A DNA stretch of 64,000 bases from Pontibaca salina (GTDB lineage: Bacteria; Pseudomonadota; Alphaproteobacteria; Rhodobacterales; Rhodobacteraceae): the NCBI RefSeq assembly GCF_016307205.1, contig NZ_JAEIJD010000001.1, forward strand, positions 310,001-374,000. Reading direction: 5' to 3'. The notes beneath the pieces are model-generated. The model was not told the DNA's origin, ran no database searches, and saw only the letters and a list, made by a program, of their open reading frames with translations. Below, one piece after another: positions 36,721 through 47,440 of the stretch (within the stretch, counting starts at the first letter, position 1; each line of letters starts with the position of its first letter). Position numbers and translations under genes: made by a program.

Positions 36721-38043
36721 CGCGCCCCGCCCCGCCGCCCGCTCAAGCGCCGGATAGCGCAGCCCCAATGTGATCGCGCGCAGCACATAAGACAGCAACA
36801 ATGCCCCCCACAGGCCGTGGTTGCCAAAAAGCGGCACCAGCGCCAGCACCGCCAGCGCATAGGCCAGCACCGAAAGCACCGCCATATTGCGCATGTCTCG
36901 GGTGCGGGTTGCGCCGATAAATATGCCGTCCAGCATCCAGCTTGCCACGCCGACAAGTGGCACCAGCAGCAGATAGGGCAGGTAGATCCGCGCCTCGGCC
37001 CTGACGCTTGCGACCTTAGCCATCAGATCGACAATCGCACCGCCGCAAAGTGCAAACGCCAGCGTCAACAGGGCGACTCCGACCAGCGCCCAAAGGGTCG
37101 ACAGCGCGATACCGCGCCGCATCCGCAGCACATTGGCTGCGCCTACCGCCTGCCCGACCAATGCCTCGGTCGCGAAGGCGAAACCGTCCAGAACATAGGC
37201 GGTGATCTGGACAAATTGCAGCAGGATCTGATTGGCCGCCAGCGTCACGTCTCCGAATCCCGAGGCCAGAAACAGGAACGATACCATCACCCCCATCAGC
37301 ATCAGCGACCGGATCAGGATGTCAGTATTCACCACCAACATCCGTTTCAGCCGCGCCGCGTCGAAGATTCGCGGCCAGTCGCGCCAGGCCCGACCGACAA
37401 AAGCGTCGCGGCACAACCACAGCGCCAGTGCCAACCCGGACCATTCCGCCAGAAACGTCGCCAGCGCCACGCCGTTCACGCCCCAGCCAAGGCCCAGCAC
37501 GAACCACAGGTCGAGGGCAATGTTCAACCCATTCATCCAAAGCTGTAGCCCCAACACCGCGCGTGTGCGCTCCAGCGCGATCAGCCAGCCGGTAACGCCG
37601 AAGATGGCAATGGCCGCCGGAGCCGACCAGACCCGGATCGCCATGTAACCGCGCGCCAAGTCCTCGACTTCGGCACTGGCGGGTGACAGATGGAACGCGC
37701 CCGCGAACAGCGGGTATTGCAGCGCAATGATCGCCAGCCCACCTGCTGCACCGATCAGCACCGCCCGCACCAACAGCGCCGTCACCTCACCGCTGCGCCC
37801 CGCCCCATGCGCCTGTCCGGTCAGCCCGGTGGTGCCCATGCGCAGGAATCCGAACACCCAATAGATCGACGTGATGATGATCGCTCCGATCCCAACCGCG
37901 CCGATGGGGGCGGCCAACCCGAGTTGCCCCACCACGCCGGTATCGACCAGACCGAGGATCGGCACTGTGGCATTAGCCAGCACGATGGGCAGCGCAATCC
38001 GCAGAATCCGGGCATGGGTAACGGGCGGCGAGGACACAGGCAC
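36715..38043 (-). CDS. MATE-family efflux transporter (DinF-like)
   Basis: A 442-residue multidrug and toxin extrusion protein with about twelve membrane segments in two related halves. Typical stretches are ILRIALPIVLANATVPILGLVDTGVVG and the second-half VGQAVGAANVLRMRRG. It exports organic cations with Na+ or H+. The start is GTG 38043, six bases after a GGAGG site. Its stop overlaps the arsC gene. Confidence 0.9.
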   Translation of the reverse strand: MPVSSPPVTHARILRIALPIVLANATVPILGLVDTGVVGQLGLAAPIGAVGIGAIIITSIYWVFGFLRMGTTGLTGQAHGAGRSGEVTALLVRAVLIGAAGGLAIIALQYPLFAGAFHLSPASAEVEDLARGYMAIRVWSAPAAIAIFGVTGWLIALERTRAVLGLQLWMNGLNIALDLWFVLGLGWGVNGVALATFLAEWSGLALALWLCRDAFVGRAWRDWPRIFDAARLKRMLVVNTDILIRSLMLMGVMVSFLFLASGFGDVTLAANQILLQFVQITAYVLDGFAFATEALVGQAVGAANVLRMRRGIALSTLWALVGVALLTLAFALCGGAIVDLMAKVASVRAEARIYLPYLLLVPLVGVASWMLDGIFIGATRTRDMRNMAVLSVLAYALAVLALVPLFGNHGLWGALLLSYVLRAITLGLRYPALERAAGRGAL

Positions 38044-38237
38044 TACTGGCCTCCTGCGACGACATCAGGACATGCGTCGCCGCTGATCCGTCCGGTCTTG
38101 GGTTGTCCGCTCAGGTTTGGGCTATGAGCCGTGGCAGGCACCCCGCGCGCCTTACCCAGCTTGGTCAGATATATCCCCAGCGCGCGCGCTTGGGGAATCG
38201 CGTCATTGAACTGCTGTGCAGACCTGACCTTTTTCAT
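38043..38237 (-). CDS. Possible small protein coupled to the MATE gene
   Basis: A 64-residue frame beginning MKKVRSAQQFNDAIPQAR. It has AGGAG ten bases upstream and its TAG stop shares a G with the GTG start of the MATE gene, the pattern of a translationally coupled upstream gene. I recognise no domain and the C-terminal half has low complexity and no hydrophobic core. It may be a leader ORF rather than a functional protein. Confidence 0.35.
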   Translation of the reverse strand: MKKVRSAQQFNDAIPQARALGIYLTKLGKARGVPATAHSPNLSGQPKTGRISGDACPDVVAGGQ

Positions 38238-38637
38238 CGCTTAGGGACTCCTGCGTGTAATCGCTGCCTTTATGGCCACGCCATCCACGTAAGAACAAGC
38301 CCGCCTGTCGCTGCGACGGCAGCCCGCGCACCTCACGCCGAGCGCAAATACGCTTTCCATCCAAGGGAAGTTCGCCGGTCGTTTTTTTGATTGCCATAAC
38401 GATGGCTCCGCAGTGCAATTGCGCGCCATTTTGAATTGCCCCACCATCAAATATCGGCCCTGCAGAATAGCGCAAACAGTGGGACGTCGGCCCACAAATG
38501 GTTGCTAATGGCCTGCTAAGGGGTTGACGCATCAGCATTCACGTCATCTGATAGGTGACGTACTGTATCGGTCACGTCAACGGGGGTATTTGTTGTAAAT
38601 AATGTGTCTCAGCCTCACATATTAAGAGACGAAGACG
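38238..38637. other. Intergenic region between the MATE and MerR genes
   Basis: A 400-base divergent region. The left part has a minus-strand frame (38203-38398) beginning MAIKKTTGELPLDGKRIC that I cannot identify. The right part carries the MerR control region with repeated half-sites. Confidence 0.45.
38541..38579 (+). promoter_or_regulatory. Three alternating TGACGT half-sites before merR
   Basis: ACGTCA at 38541-38546, TGACGT at 38556-38561 and ACGTCA at 38574-38579 form two overlapping inverted repeats centred 9 and 12 bases apart, 58 bases before the MerR start. MerR-family regulators of acyl-CoA catabolism bind similar TGACG-type palindromes, so autoregulation is plausible but inferred. 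Confidence 0.5.
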
Positions 38638-39054
38638 ATGAAAGACATTTTTATGACTGACGAATTGATGACAATCCGCGCCATGTGTGACGCTTTCGAG
38701 GTCACGCCGCGCACACTTCGTTTCTATGAGTCCAAGGAATTATTGTTTCCCATCCGTGACGGGCAAAAACGCCTGTTTACCAAGCGGGACCGCGCCCGGC
38801 TGAAGCTGATCCTGCGCGGCAAGCGCTTCGGGTTCAGCCTTGAAGAAATCCGCCAGCTTCTCGATCTCTACCATGTCGGCGATCAACAGCACACGCAATT
38901 GTCGCGCACTTACGAAGTTGGGCTTGAACGTCTGTCCGAATTGGAGCGCCAACGCGATGACCTGAACGCGGCGATCAGCGACCTCAAAGAACAGCTGAAA
39001 TGGGGCGAAAGGATGTTGGCCTCGATCGGCGCGCAGAAGAAGGTGGCTGAATAA
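38638..39054 (+). CDS. MerR-family transcriptional regulator
   Basis: A 138-residue dimeric activator/repressor. Winged helix-turn-helix: [38 protein letters not shown], then [15 protein letters not shown] and a long coiled-coil ([27 protein letters not shown]). There are no effector-binding cysteines, unlike metal-responsive MerRs. It directly precedes acyl-CoA dehydrogenase, thiolase and FadJ genes and probably controls them in response to an acyl-CoA, like LiuR-type regulators. That role is inferred from context. ATG 38638 is used; a later ATG (MTDELM) is possible. Confidence 0.92.
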   Translation: MKDIFMTDELMTIRAMCDAFEVTPRTLRFYESKELLFPIRDGQKRLFTKRDRARLKLILRGKRFGFSLEEIRQLLDLYHVGDQQHTQLSRTYEVGLERLSELERQRDDLNAAISDLKEQLKWGERMLASIGAQKKVAE

Positions 39055-39103
39055 CCATCACACTTGCAAATGCCTGACCCCACTGACCTCATGGAGACGC
39101 CGG

Positions 39104-40885
39104 ATGCCAGTCTATAACGCCCCGATCAAGGATATGCAGTTTCTGCTGCATGATGTGTTAAAGATAACTGAATCCGAAATCCCCGGCTATGGTGATTTAG
39201 ACCGAGATTTTACCGGTGCGATTCTGCAAGAGGCCGGCAAGATCAGTTCCGAGGTTTTACAACCGCTAAACGTGATCGGAGATCAGCAGGGGTGCCGGAT
39301 TGAAAACGGTGTAGTGCGTACGCCCGACGGCTTCAAGGACGCGTTCAATCAACTGTGTCAAGGCGGCTGGCCCGGGCTGGACATGCCCGAACAATATGGC
39401 GGGCAGGGCCTGCCCTATTTGATGAACAGCGCCGTCAGCGAAATCTTCAGCGCCGCGAACCAGTCCTTCACCATGTATCAGGGCCTAACACACGGCGCAG
39501 TCTCGGCGATCCTGACCCATGGCAGCGACACGCAAAAGGACATGTTCGTGCCCAAAATGGTCACCTGCGAATGGACCGGCACCATGAACCTGACCGAGCC
39601 GCAATGTGGCACCGATCTGGCCCTGATGCGCACCAAGGCTGAAAAACAGGATGATGGCAGCTATGCGCTCACTGGGCAAAAGATCTTCATTTCGGCCGGT
39701 GAACATGATCTGGCACAGAACATCATCCATCTGGTACTGGCCAAAATTCCCGGCGGCCCCGAGGGGATCAAGGGCGTGTCACTGTTCATCGTGCCCAAGT
39801 TTATGGTGAACGAAAACGGCAGCCTGGGTGACCGCAACAGCGTTATGTGCAGCAGCCTCGAACACAAGATGGGCGTTCATGGCAATGCAACCTGCGTGAT
39901 GGATTACGACGGGGCCAAAGGCTGGCTATTGGGTCAGGAACACAAGGGTATGCGCGCCATGTTCACCATGATGAACGAAGCCCGCCTGGGCGTCGGCATG
40001 CAGGGGTTGGCACAGGCCGCCGTCGCCTATCAGAACGCGGTCGCTTATGCGAAGGAGCGCCTGCAGGGCCGGGCCGCAACCGGCGCGCAAAACCCCGACG
40101 GCCCGGCCGATCCGATTATCGTGCATCCCGACATCCGCCGCAGCCTGATGGACCAGCGCGCTTTCGTCGAGGGCGGCCGCGCGCTCCTGCTCTGGGGGGC
40201 CAGCCTGATCGACCACGCCCACCGGGGCAAAAACACAGAGGCTGAGGGGCTGATCTCGCTGCTCACCCCGGTGATCAAGGGCTTTCTGACCGATGAAGGC
40301 TTCAATATGACGGTGCAGGCGCAACAGATCTATGGCGGCCACGGCTATATCGAGGAGTCGGGCATGTCGCAATTCGTCCGCGACGCCCGTATCGCCATGG
40401 TTTACGAGGGCGCGAACGGCATTCAGGCACTGGATCTGGTCGGGCGCAAACTGGCGCTCGACGGCGGCAAACACATGCTCGGCTTCATCGATCTGGTGAA
40501 GTCCTGGATCAAGGAAAACGCTGGTCAGAACGACGTGTTCGATCAGGATTTCGTCGAACCCCTGAAAAGCGCCAGCAAAGACCTTCAGGCGGCGGGCATG
40601 TATTTCATGGCCCACGGCATGAAAAACCCCAACGCGGCACTGGCCGGCTCGACCGATTTCCTGCACCTGTTCGGCCATGTCTGCCTCGGGCTGATGTGGG
40701 CTCGTATGGCCAAGGCAGCAAAGGACGCCTTGGCGGCGGGTGCGCCCGATGCCACGTTTCACGAGACCAAACTGACAACCGGCCGCTATTACATGGCCCG
40801 CCGCCTGCCCGCCACCGCGCTACATCTGGCACGCATCGAAAACGGCGCGGAAACGGTGATGGCACTCGATGCCGACCAATTCTGA
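39104..40885 (+). CDS. Acyl-CoA dehydrogenase, DmdC-like long form
   Basis: A 593-residue FAD-dependent acyl-CoA dehydrogenase with N-terminal helical and C-terminal extra domains as in the DmdC/long FadE group. Motifs: [33 protein letters not shown], and the catalytic base E435 in [18 protein letters not shown]. It catalyses the first beta-oxidation step, with substrate between medium-chain acyl-CoA and methylthiopropionyl-CoA in related enzymes; I cannot tell which. It is preceded by the MerR gene and followed by the thiolase. Confidence 0.92.
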   Translation: MPVYNAPIKDMQFLLHDVLKITESEIPGYGDLDRDFTGAILQEAGKISSEVLQPLNVIGDQQGCRIENGVVRTPDGFKDAFNQLCQGGWPGLDMPEQYGGQGLPYLMNSAVSEIFSAANQSFTMYQGLTHGAVSAILTHGSDTQKDMFVPKMVTCEWTGTMNLTEPQCGTDLALMRTKAEKQDDGSYALTGQKIFISAGEHDLAQNIIHLVLAKIPGGPEGIKGVSLFIVPKFMVNENGSLGDRNSVMCSSLEHKMGVHGNATCVMDYDGAKGWLLGQEHKGMRAMFTMMNEARLGVGMQGLAQAAVAYQNAVAYAKERLQGRAATGAQNPDGPADPIIVHPDIRRSLMDQRAFVEGGRALLLWGASLIDHAHRGKNTEAEGLISLLTPVIKGFLTDEGFNMTVQAQQIYGGHGYIEESGMSQFVRDARIAMVYEGANGIQALDLVGRKLALDGGKHMLGFIDLVKSWIKENAGQNDVFDQDFVEPLKSASKDLQAAGMYFMAHGMKNPNAALAGSTDFLHLFGHVCLGLMWARMAKAAKDALAAGAPDATFHETKLTTGRYYMARRLPATALHLARIENGAETVMALDADQF

Positions 40886-40925
40886 CCGCCCCGCATGAAC
40901 GAAGATCAAAAACGCCAGCCCTGCC

Positions 40926-40977
40926 CTTCTTCTTGCGAAAAATATCCCACGGGGGCGTGGGGGTGTGAAACCCCCAC
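40926..40977. repeat. Copy 2 of the dispersed intergenic element with hairpin
   Basis: Starts CTTCTTCTTGCGAAAAAT, near-identical to the element at 29086, 40 bases after a stop codon. It ends with a perfect 7-bp hairpin (GTGGGGG/CCCCCAC, 40957-40977). It lies between the dehydrogenase and thiolase genes. Confidence 0.65.
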
Positions 40978-41039
40978 ATCTATCCTCGCAACACTCATAT
41001 CCGTCAGGGTGATGTCGGCTTTGATAGGAAAGGAAGAAC

Positions 41040-42251
41040 ATGAGCGACGCCTATATCTTTGACACCGTGCGCACACCGCGGGGCAAAGGCCGCATGGATG
41101 GCGCGCTGCACGAGGTGACCAGCCTGCGCCTGAGCGCGCTGACGCTGAACGCCCTGAAAGAGCGCAACGATCTGGACGGTCACGCGGTCGAAGACGTGAT
41201 CTGGGGCAATGCAACCCAGGTGGCGGAACAGGGCGGCTGCTTGGCGCGCAGCGCGGTGCTTGCCTCGGATCTGGATCAATCCATTCCCGGCCTCGCGATC
41301 AACCGCTTCTGCGCGAGCGGCATGGAGGCCGTGAATCTTGCCGCCAACCAGATCCGTGGCGGCGCGGGCGACGGCTATATCGCCGGCGGGGTCGAAATTA
41401 TGAGCCGTGTCGCCATGGGCAGCGACGGCGCGGCAATTGCCGTCGATCCCAGTGTCGCACTTGAAAATTACTTCGTGCCACAGGGCATTTCCGCCGACCT
41501 CATTGCTACCGCATATGGTTTCACCCGCGAACAGGCCGATGCGCTGGCAGTGGAATCCCAGCGCCGTGCCAAGGCGGCATGGGACCAAGGCCATTTCGAT
41601 AAATCGGTCATTGCGGTGCGTGATCAGAACGGGCTGGCGATCCTGGAACGTGACGAACACATGCGGCCGCAGACCAACATGCAGACGCTTGCCGCGCTTG
41701 ACCCGAGTTTCCGGATGATGGGCGAACAGATGCCCGGCTTCGACAAGGTAGCACTGCTGAAATATCCGCATCTGGAGCGGATCGAGCATATCCACCATGC
41801 CGGCAATTCTTCGGGGATCGTCGATGGTGCTGCCGCCGTTCTGGTCGGCAACAAGGCATTCGGCGAGACATGGGGCCTGAAACCGCGTGCGCGCATCCGC
41901 GCCACAGCCAAGATCGGCACCGATCCAACGATCATGTTAACCGGGCCGGTGCCGGTGACCGAGAAGATCCTTGCTGAGAGCGGCATGCAGATCAGCGATA
42001 TCGACCTGTTCGAGGTAAACGAGGCCTTCGCCGCCGTCGTGTTGCGTTTTCAGCAGGCGTTCGACGTGGACCCCGCAATCGTCAATGTGAACGGTGGTGC
42101 CATCGCCATGGGCCATCCGCTCGGCGCAACCGGGGCGATCCTGATCGGCACGCTGCTGGACGAGTTGGAGCGCAGCGACAAGCAGACCGGGTTGGCAACA
42201 TTGTGCGTTGCCTCGGGCATGGGCGCGGCAACCATCATCGAACGCGTGTAA
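41040..42251 (+). CDS. Acetyl-CoA acyltransferase (thiolase)
   Basis: A 403-residue thiolase performing the last beta-oxidation step. Nucleophile C91 lies in [11 protein letters not shown]; the histidine is in [15 protein letters not shown]; the acid/base cysteine is in [12 protein letters not shown]. The proximity to FadJ suggests a FadI/FadA role. ATG 41040 follows GGAAAGGAAG. Confidence 0.94.
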   Translation: MSDAYIFDTVRTPRGKGRMDGALHEVTSLRLSALTLNALKERNDLDGHAVEDVIWGNATQVAEQGGCLARSAVLASDLDQSIPGLAINRFCASGMEAVNLAANQIRGGAGDGYIAGGVEIMSRVAMGSDGAAIAVDPSVALENYFVPQGISADLIATAYGFTREQADALAVESQRRAKAAWDQGHFDKSVIAVRDQNGLAILERDEHMRPQTNMQTLAALDPSFRMMGEQMPGFDKVALLKYPHLERIEHIHHAGNSSGIVDGAAAVLVGNKAFGETWGLKPRARIRATAKIGTDPTIMLTGPVPVTEKILAESGMQISDIDLFEVNEAFAAVVLRFQQAFDVDPAIVNVNGGAIAMGHPLGATGAILIGTLLDELERSDKQTGLATLCVASGMGAATIIERV

Positions 42252-42266
42252 AGGGGGATTTCGATA

Positions 42267-44468
42267 ATGGCTGACTTCACCATGAAAACGGACGCCGATG
42301 GCGTCGCCATCATCACTTGGGACGTGCCGGGAAAGTCGATGAACGTGATGTCCTTTGACGGGCTGCGCGAGTTGGAAACCTGCATCGACGACGCGCTTGG
42401 CGATGACACCGTCAAGGGCATCGTCATCACCTCGGGCAAAAAGGACTCGTTCGCGGGCGGTATGGATCTGAACCTGCTGGCGAAGATGAAGGACAACGCG
42501 GGCGAGGATCCGGCGCGCGGGTTGTTTGATGGCGTGATGCGGATCCACGCAATGTTTCGCAAGATCGAACGCGCCGGCATGGACCCGAAATCCAGAAAGG
42601 GCGGCAAGCCGATTGCCTCTGCCCTGCCCGGCACTGCCGCCGGGATCGGTCTGGAACTGCCGCTGGCGACGCACCGTATCTTTGCCGCGGATAATCCAAA
42701 GGCGCGCATCGGCCTGCCCGAAATCATGGTCGGCATTTTCCCCGGCGCCGGGGGCACCACGCGGTTGGTGCGCAAGTTGGGTGCCATGGGCGCCGCGCCG
42801 TTCCTGCTGGAAGGCAAGATGGTTGAACCGGCCAAGGCAAAAGCTGCGGGCCTGATCGACGAGGTGGTCTCTGATCCGCTGCAAGCCGCGCGCGATTGGG
42901 TACTGACAGCCAAGGATGCTGATATTCTTAAACCCTGGGACGCCAAGGGCTATAAAATGCCCGGCGGCGCGCCCTATCACCCCGCCGGTTTCATGACCTT
43001 CCTGGGTGCAAACGCGATGGTGAACGCCAAGACCAAGGGCGCGCTTCCCGGACCCAAGGCGCTGCTGAGCGCGGTCTATGAAGGCGCGCTGGTGGATTTC
43101 GACACGGCGCTCAGGATCGAGGCGCGCTGGTTTACCCATGTGCTGATGAACCCCAGTTCCAGCGCGATGATGCGCTCGCTGTTTCTGAGCAAGGAGGCGC
43201 TGGAAAAGGGCGCAGTGCGCCCCGATGGCGTGACCGACCAAAAGGTGCGCAAACTCGGCGTTCTGGGCGCGGGCATGATGGGCGCGGGCATTGCGCTGGT
43301 CTCGGCACGCGCGGGGATTGATGTCGTTCTGATCGACCGCGACCAGGACAGCGCCGACCGGGGCAAGGCCTATAGCGAAAGCTATCTCGACAAAGGCATC
43401 AAACGGGGCAAGACCACGCCAGAGCAAAAGGACACGACGCTGGCCCGCATCACCGCCACACCTGATCTGGCGCAATTGCAGGGCTGCGATCTCATCATCG
43501 AAGCGGTGTTCGAAGATGCCTCGGTCAAGGCCGAGATGACGCAAAAGGTCGAAAACGTGATCCCCGAGGATTGCATATTTGCCTCCAACACCTCGACCTT
43601 GCCGATCACCGAACTGGCCAAGGCCAGCGCACGGCCCGAGCAATTCATCGGTATCCACTTCTTCAGCCCCGTCGAAAAAATGGCATTGGTCGAGATCATT
43701 AAAGGCAAAGAGACCGGCAACCGTGCGGTGGCCAAAGCGCTGGATTACGTGCGCCAGATCCGCAAGACCCCGATCGTGGTCAATGACGCGCGGTTCTTCT
43801 ATGCCAACCGCTGCATCATCCCCTATATCAACGAGGGTATGCGGATGATCTCCGAAGGCGTTGCCCCTTGGCTGATCGACCACGCGGCCCAGCAACTGGG
43901 CTTTCCGGTGGGTCCCGTGCAGTTGACCGATGAAACCAGCATCGACCTTGGAGCCCGGATCGCGCGCGCCACCAGGGCGGCGATGGGGGACGCCTATGAG
44001 GAAAGTCCCGCTGACGATCTGATTTTCTGGATGGAAGAAACGGGCCGTCTGGGCCGCAAGGTCAAGGCCGGGTTCTTTGACTATGATGACAAGGGCAAAC
44101 GACAGGAATACTGGAAAGGACTACAAGACAAATATCCGCTATCGCCGAGCCAGCCCGACCTGATCGAAGTGCAAGAACGGCTGATGTTCGCGCAGGTGCT
44201 GGAAGCGGTGCGCGCGCTGGAACAGGGCGTTCTTGAAGACATCCGCGAAGGCGATGTCGGGGCGATCTTTGGCTGGGGTTTCGCGCCGTGGTCAGGCGGC
44301 CCGTTCAGTTGGCTGGACATCATCGGCGCGGAATATGCCGCCGAACGCTGCGATCAACTGCGCGCGACCTATGGTGAGCGCTTTGCCTGCCCGCCCCTGT
44401 TGCGGGAGATGGCTGAGAAGGGACAGCGCTTTTATGGCCGTTTCGCCACCGAAGATCGCACGGCATAA
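42267..44468 (+). CDS. Multifunctional 3-hydroxyacyl-CoA dehydrogenase / enoyl-CoA hydratase (FadJ/FadB-like)
   Basis: A 733-residue trifunctional-type alpha subunit. N-terminal crotonase domain carries both expected glutamates, in [12 protein letters not shown] and [17 protein letters not shown]. The middle NAD-binding fold starts [19 protein letters not shown], and the dehydrogenase catalytic histidine is in [18 protein letters not shown]. It ends in two 3HCDH C-terminal domains. It starts 15 bases after the thiolase and completes the beta-oxidation set. Confidence 0.95.
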   Translation: MADFTMKTDADGVAIITWDVPGKSMNVMSFDGLRELETCIDDALGDDTVKGIVITSGKKDSFAGGMDLNLLAKMKDNAGEDPARGLFDGVMRIHAMFRKIERAGMDPKSRKGGKPIASALPGTAAGIGLELPLATHRIFAADNPKARIGLPEIMVGIFPGAGGTTRLVRKLGAMGAAPFLLEGKMVEPAKAKAAGLIDEVVSDPLQAARDWVLTAKDADILKPWDAKGYKMPGGAPYHPAGFMTFLGANAMVNAKTKGALPGPKALLSAVYEGALVDFDTALRIEARWFTHVLMNPSSSAMMRSLFLSKEALEKGAVRPDGVTDQKVRKLGVLGAGMMGAGIALVSARAGIDVVLIDRDQDSADRGKAYSESYLDKGIKRGKTTPEQKDTTLARITATPDLAQLQGCDLIIEAVFEDASVKAEMTQKVENVIPEDCIFASNTSTLPITELAKASARPEQFIGIHFFSPVEKMALVEIIKGKETGNRAVAKALDYVRQIRKTPIVVNDARFFYANRCIIPYINEGMRMISEGVAPWLIDHAAQQLGFPVGPVQLTDETSIDLGARIARATRAAMGDAYEESPADDLIFWMEETGRLGRKVKAGFFDYDDKGKRQEYWKGLQDKYPLSPSQPDLIEVQERLMFAQVLEAVRALEQGVLEDIREGDVGAIFGWGFAPWSGGPFSWLDIIGAEYAAERCDQLRATYGERFACPPLLREMAEKGQRFYGRFATEDRTA

Positions 44469-44529
44469 GTCTGCCAGCAGTCCCCAAAGGCCCCGAGAAG
44501 TTTGAAGTCACAGCCTCCGTAAAATAACC

Positions 44530-44718
44530 GGGCAATGATCGCATTCAATACGGATAGTTGGCGATCTGCAGTGCAAGCGCGTGTACTGCCCTCCAATCTA
44601 TCGTCGACAATTACAATCTCACTATTTTCGATCTGAATCTGAGCCAGTGGCGAAGCAATGATGCGCTCCAGCGTTGGGAAACAATCTCGTGCGCGATAAG
44701 AACATCGATGGTATTCAT
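44530..44718 (-). pseudogene. Glycosyltransferase family 2 gene remnant
   Basis: A degraded start of a GT2 enzyme. From ATG 44718 the frame reads MNTIDVLIA; it then continues in the next frame as RDCFPTLERIIASPLAQIQ and NSEIVIVDDRLEGSTRA, matching the GT-A nucleotide-binding opening (ALAQ then EIVIVDD-x-S-x-D-x-S). Adding one base near 44690-44693 would join the pieces; a further shift follows TRA. The rest of the roughly 300-residue enzyme is absent, replaced by the fadJ end. Exopolysaccharide function of the parent is inference. Confidence 0.6.
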
Positions 44719-44747
44719 CCCGCCATTCCCTCGGGGCTATTTGAGAG

Positions 44748-44993
44748 TTATTCTTTTCCATCCAGACCGGGGGCTGGCGCGCGGCGTCCAGAGGTTTCGG
44801 TATTTGCTGTCCGTCGATCCTTCATTCCGCGCCTAACAGCCCCAAGCGCGACGATAGCAACATAAACAAGTTGCGACACGACTACGACGCTTACCCAAAG
44901 CGCAAGACATGCCCATAGCCCCCATTCGCTCAGCAAACCGGCAATCACAGCGGCACATGAGGCAATTACCATGCCGATAATGAAAGCGCCCAT
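44748..44993 (-). CDS. Small two-helix membrane protein, possibly ExoX-like
   Basis: An 81-residue protein with two membrane segments (FIIGMVIASCAAVIAGLL and CLALWVSVVVVSQLVYVAIVALGAV) and a basic, disordered tail. Size and topology recall ExoX/PsiA-type exopolysaccharide repressors of rhizobia. Its position next to a glycosyltransferase remnant supports a connection to exopolysaccharide, but similarity is weak and the call is tentative. I chose ATG 44993; a GTG at 45014 would add seven residues. Confidence 0.6.
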   Translation of the reverse strand: MGAFIIGMVIASCAAVIAGLLSEWGLWACLALWVSVVVVSQLVYVAIVALGAVRRGMKDRRTANTETSGRRAPAPGLDGKE

Positions 44994-45014
44994 CTTCACA
45001 ACCCGATATCCCAC

Positions 45015-45032
45015 CCGAACGTAAATGTTCGG
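45015..45032. promoter_or_regulatory. Perfect 6-6-6 palindrome before the small membrane gene
   Basis: CCGAAC and GTTCGG flank a six-base spacer. It directly precedes the alternative GTG start and 21 bases precede the ATG, so it could be an operator or a stem occluding translation. The regulator is unknown. Confidence 0.4.
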
Positions 45033-45390
45033 TATGATTCCTTAATAAACCCTTAAGCGCTTGACCATCGGCCAGATGGAAGGCGCTAAAACTGCAACAC
45101 GGCTGTTTCATTAGTGTCACCCTCACACACGTTAACCGAAGAATAAGCGGCAACCCGCATTTGAAGTAAGTTGCGAACAGCCCGGCCAAAGCACATGGCC
45201 TGTCCAGCGCCTGCTCCCTGAAAAAGCGGATGCGATTGTTCCAAGGCTCTCGCTAGGTCTTGCCCCCACTCTTTCGGGCTGTGAGGCTGGCGCATCTATC
45301 CGGCTATCGGCACCGCTAACCCGTCAGTTTCTTTCTGGTTAGAAATACCCAAAACCCATCCCATAAGGCATTTCTAAGGACACCAATGAC
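45033..45390. other. Intergenic region, nothing recognised
   Basis: 358 bases between the palindrome and the ftsH terminator. Slightly AT-richer than its surroundings at its left edge. No gene, tRNA or repeat was found; the promoter of the small membrane gene is probably in the left part. Confidence 0.5.
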
Positions 45391-45427
45391 AAAACCCCGG
45401 ACCGTCACGGAACGGCCCGGGGTTTTT
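45391..45427 (-). terminator. Rho-independent terminator downstream of ftsH
   Basis: AAAACCCCGG pairs with CCGGGGTTTT across an inner region that can form a second short stem; read from ftsH it ends in a T run. A smaller 7-bp hairpin (45437-45454) overlaps the ftsH stop codon. The structure is symmetrical enough to work in either direction. Confidence 0.85.
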
Positions 45428-45450
45428 CGGTGTCAACTAACGCCTTCGCG

Positions 45451-47364
45451 TTAGACTGAGGGCTCCGGTTCGGCCCCGCCCTCGGGCGGTGTCCGCTTCG
45501 GCCGGGTTTTCGGAATGGCGGTTACGCTTGGCGCGCTGCCCGTGTCGGTACCGTCATCATCATCGCCCACATGTGGTGGCTCGCCGCGCATCACGCGCTT
45601 AATCTGCTCGCCGGTCAACGTCTCGTATTCCAGCAGCCCCTCAGCCAGTCGGGTCCATTCCTCCTGCTTTTCGGTCAGGATTTGGTAAGCCCGCTCATAG
45701 GCTTCCTGAATGAAGCGCTTAACCTCTTCCTCGATCAGTTCCTTGGTGTGGGCAGATACCGAAAAACCGGGCGTCTGGCCGGAATAGCCTTCATGGGCTT
45801 CGGCATAGTCAATATTGCCAACCTTGTCCGACATGCCCCAACGCAAAACCATCGCGCGGGCCAGCGCGCTGGCCTGCTGAATATCGCCCGCCGGGCCGTT
45901 GGAGACGTTGTCACTGCCATATTTGATAATCTCGGCGGCTTTGCCGGCCATCGTCATGGCAAGTTTCTGTTCGCATTCGCCTTTGTGCCAGTTCAGCCGG
46001 TCGATTTCCGGCAGCGACACGACCATGCCCAAGGCACCGCCACGCGGGATGATCGTTGCCTTGTAAACCGGATCGCATTCCGGCAGCGACAGACCGACAA
46101 CCGCGTGACCGGCCTCGTGATAGGCGGTCTTTTCCTTCTGCTCGGGCGTCAACACCATTGAGCGACGCTCGGCCCCCATCATCACCTTGTCTTTGGCATT
46201 TTCGAAATCGTCCATGGTGACAAACCGCCGCCCCACGCGCGCCGCCATCAGCGCTGCCTCGTTCACAAGGTTGGCCAGATCCGCGCCCGAGAAACCCGGT
46301 GTGCCGCGCGCGATGATGCGCAGATCAACATCAGGGCCCAGCGGAGTCTTGCGGGCATGAACCCCCAGAATCTTTTCCCGCCCTTTGATGTCAGGGTTGG
46401 CGACAGTGACTTGCCGATCAAAGCGTCCGGGGCGCAGCAGCGCCGGGTCGAGAACATCCTTACGGTTGGTCGCGGCCAGAATGATCACGCCCTCGTTGGA
46501 TTCAAACCCATCCATTTCGACCAGCAACTGGTTCAGTGTCTGTTCACGCTCGTCGTTGCCACCACCATATCCCGCGCCCCGATGGCGGCCGACGGCGTCG
46601 ATCTCATCGATGAAGACGATACAAGGTGCATTCTTCTTGGCCTGTTCGAACATGTCCCGCACACGGCTTGCGCCGACACCGACAAACATTTCCACGAAAT
46701 CCGAACCCGAAATGGTAAAGAACGGCACGCCAGCCTCGCCAGCGATGGCACGCGCCAGCAATGTCTTACCGGTGCCCGGAGGGCCGACCAGCAAGGCACC
46801 TTTGGGAATTTTACCGCCAAGGCGCGAAAACTTCTGCGGATTGCGCAGGAATTCGACGATTTCTTCCAGCTCTTCCTTGGCCTCGTCAATGCCTGCCACG
46901 TCGTCGAATGTGACCCTTCCATGTTTCTCGGTCAGCATCTTGGCTTTGGACTTGCCGAATCCCATTGCGCCGCCTTTGCCACCGCCCTGCATCCGGTTCA
47001 TGAAATAGATCCAGACCCCGATCAACAAAAGAAACGGCAACAGCGTGATCAGGAACGACTGGAAGCCCGATTGCTGCTGCTTTTCTGCCCGGACCGGGAT
47101 CTTGTGGTCGATCAGCATGTTGGTGACTTCGGCATCCTGAGGCTTGATCGTAACGTAATCCTGCCCGTCGCTCCCGCGATAGCGGATCTGTTCGCCATCC
47201 AGAGTTGCTTGGTTGACCTCATTCTTCTGAACCGCCTGTACGAACTCGGAATAGGTGACTTCGCGACTTTGCAAGGTACTGCCCGACCCGCTGAACAGGT
47301 TGAACAGCGCCAGGATCAGCAAGAAAAGAACGACCCAGAAGGCGATGTTGCGTGCGTTACCCAA
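45451..47364 (-). CDS. ftsH: ATP-dependent zinc metalloprotease FtsH
   Basis: Membrane-bound AAA protease that removes misassembled membrane proteins and regulatory proteins. The 637-residue protein has two N-terminal membrane helices, the AAA module with Walker [14 protein letters not shown], Walker [16 protein letters not shown] and the SRH region, and the zinc motif HEAGH. The start is TTG 47364 ([11 protein letters not shown]), after AGGAGA. It is last in the long minus-strand run that starts with the tol genes. Confidence 0.97.
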   Translation of the reverse strand: MGNARNIAFWVVLFLLILALFNLFSGSGSTLQSREVTYSEFVQAVQKNEVNQATLDGEQIRYRGSDGQDYVTIKPQDAEVTNMLIDHKIPVRAEKQQQSGFQSFLITLLPFLLLIGVWIYFMNRMQGGGKGGAMGFGKSKAKMLTEKHGRVTFDDVAGIDEAKEELEEIVEFLRNPQKFSRLGGKIPKGALLVGPPGTGKTLLARAIAGEAGVPFFTISGSDFVEMFVGVGASRVRDMFEQAKKNAPCIVFIDEIDAVGRHRGAGYGGGNDEREQTLNQLLVEMDGFESNEGVIILAATNRKDVLDPALLRPGRFDRQVTVANPDIKGREKILGVHARKTPLGPDVDLRIIARGTPGFSGADLANLVNEAALMAARVGRRFVTMDDFENAKDKVMMGAERRSMVLTPEQKEKTAYHEAGHAVVGLSLPECDPVYKATIIPRGGALGMVVSLPEIDRLNWHKGECEQKLAMTMAGKAAEIIKYGSDNVSNGPAGDIQQASALARAMVLRWGMSDKVGNIDYAEAHEGYSGQTPGFSVSAHTKELIEEEVKRFIQEAYERAYQILTEKQEEWTRLAEGLLEYETLTGEQIKRVMRGEPPHVGDDDDGTDTGSAPSVTAIPKTRPKRTPPEGGAEPEPSV

Positions 47365-47440
47365 GTAAATTCTCCTGAAAAGTAAGGCAGCCTTCGAGGC
47401 AGCCAGCTTGTGTCATAAGATAGAGATCATCAGCGCAGGT

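Noticed and set aside
38203-38398. Minus-strand frame beginning MAIKKTTGELPLDG
   Set aside because: It overlaps the better-supported small frame at 38043-38237 by 35 bases, and no domain is recognised; kept only as a remark.
44432-44761. 109-codon minus frame as an intact gene
   Set aside because: The conserved glycosyltransferase pieces lie in two frames and the protein is truncated, so it is treated as a remnant.
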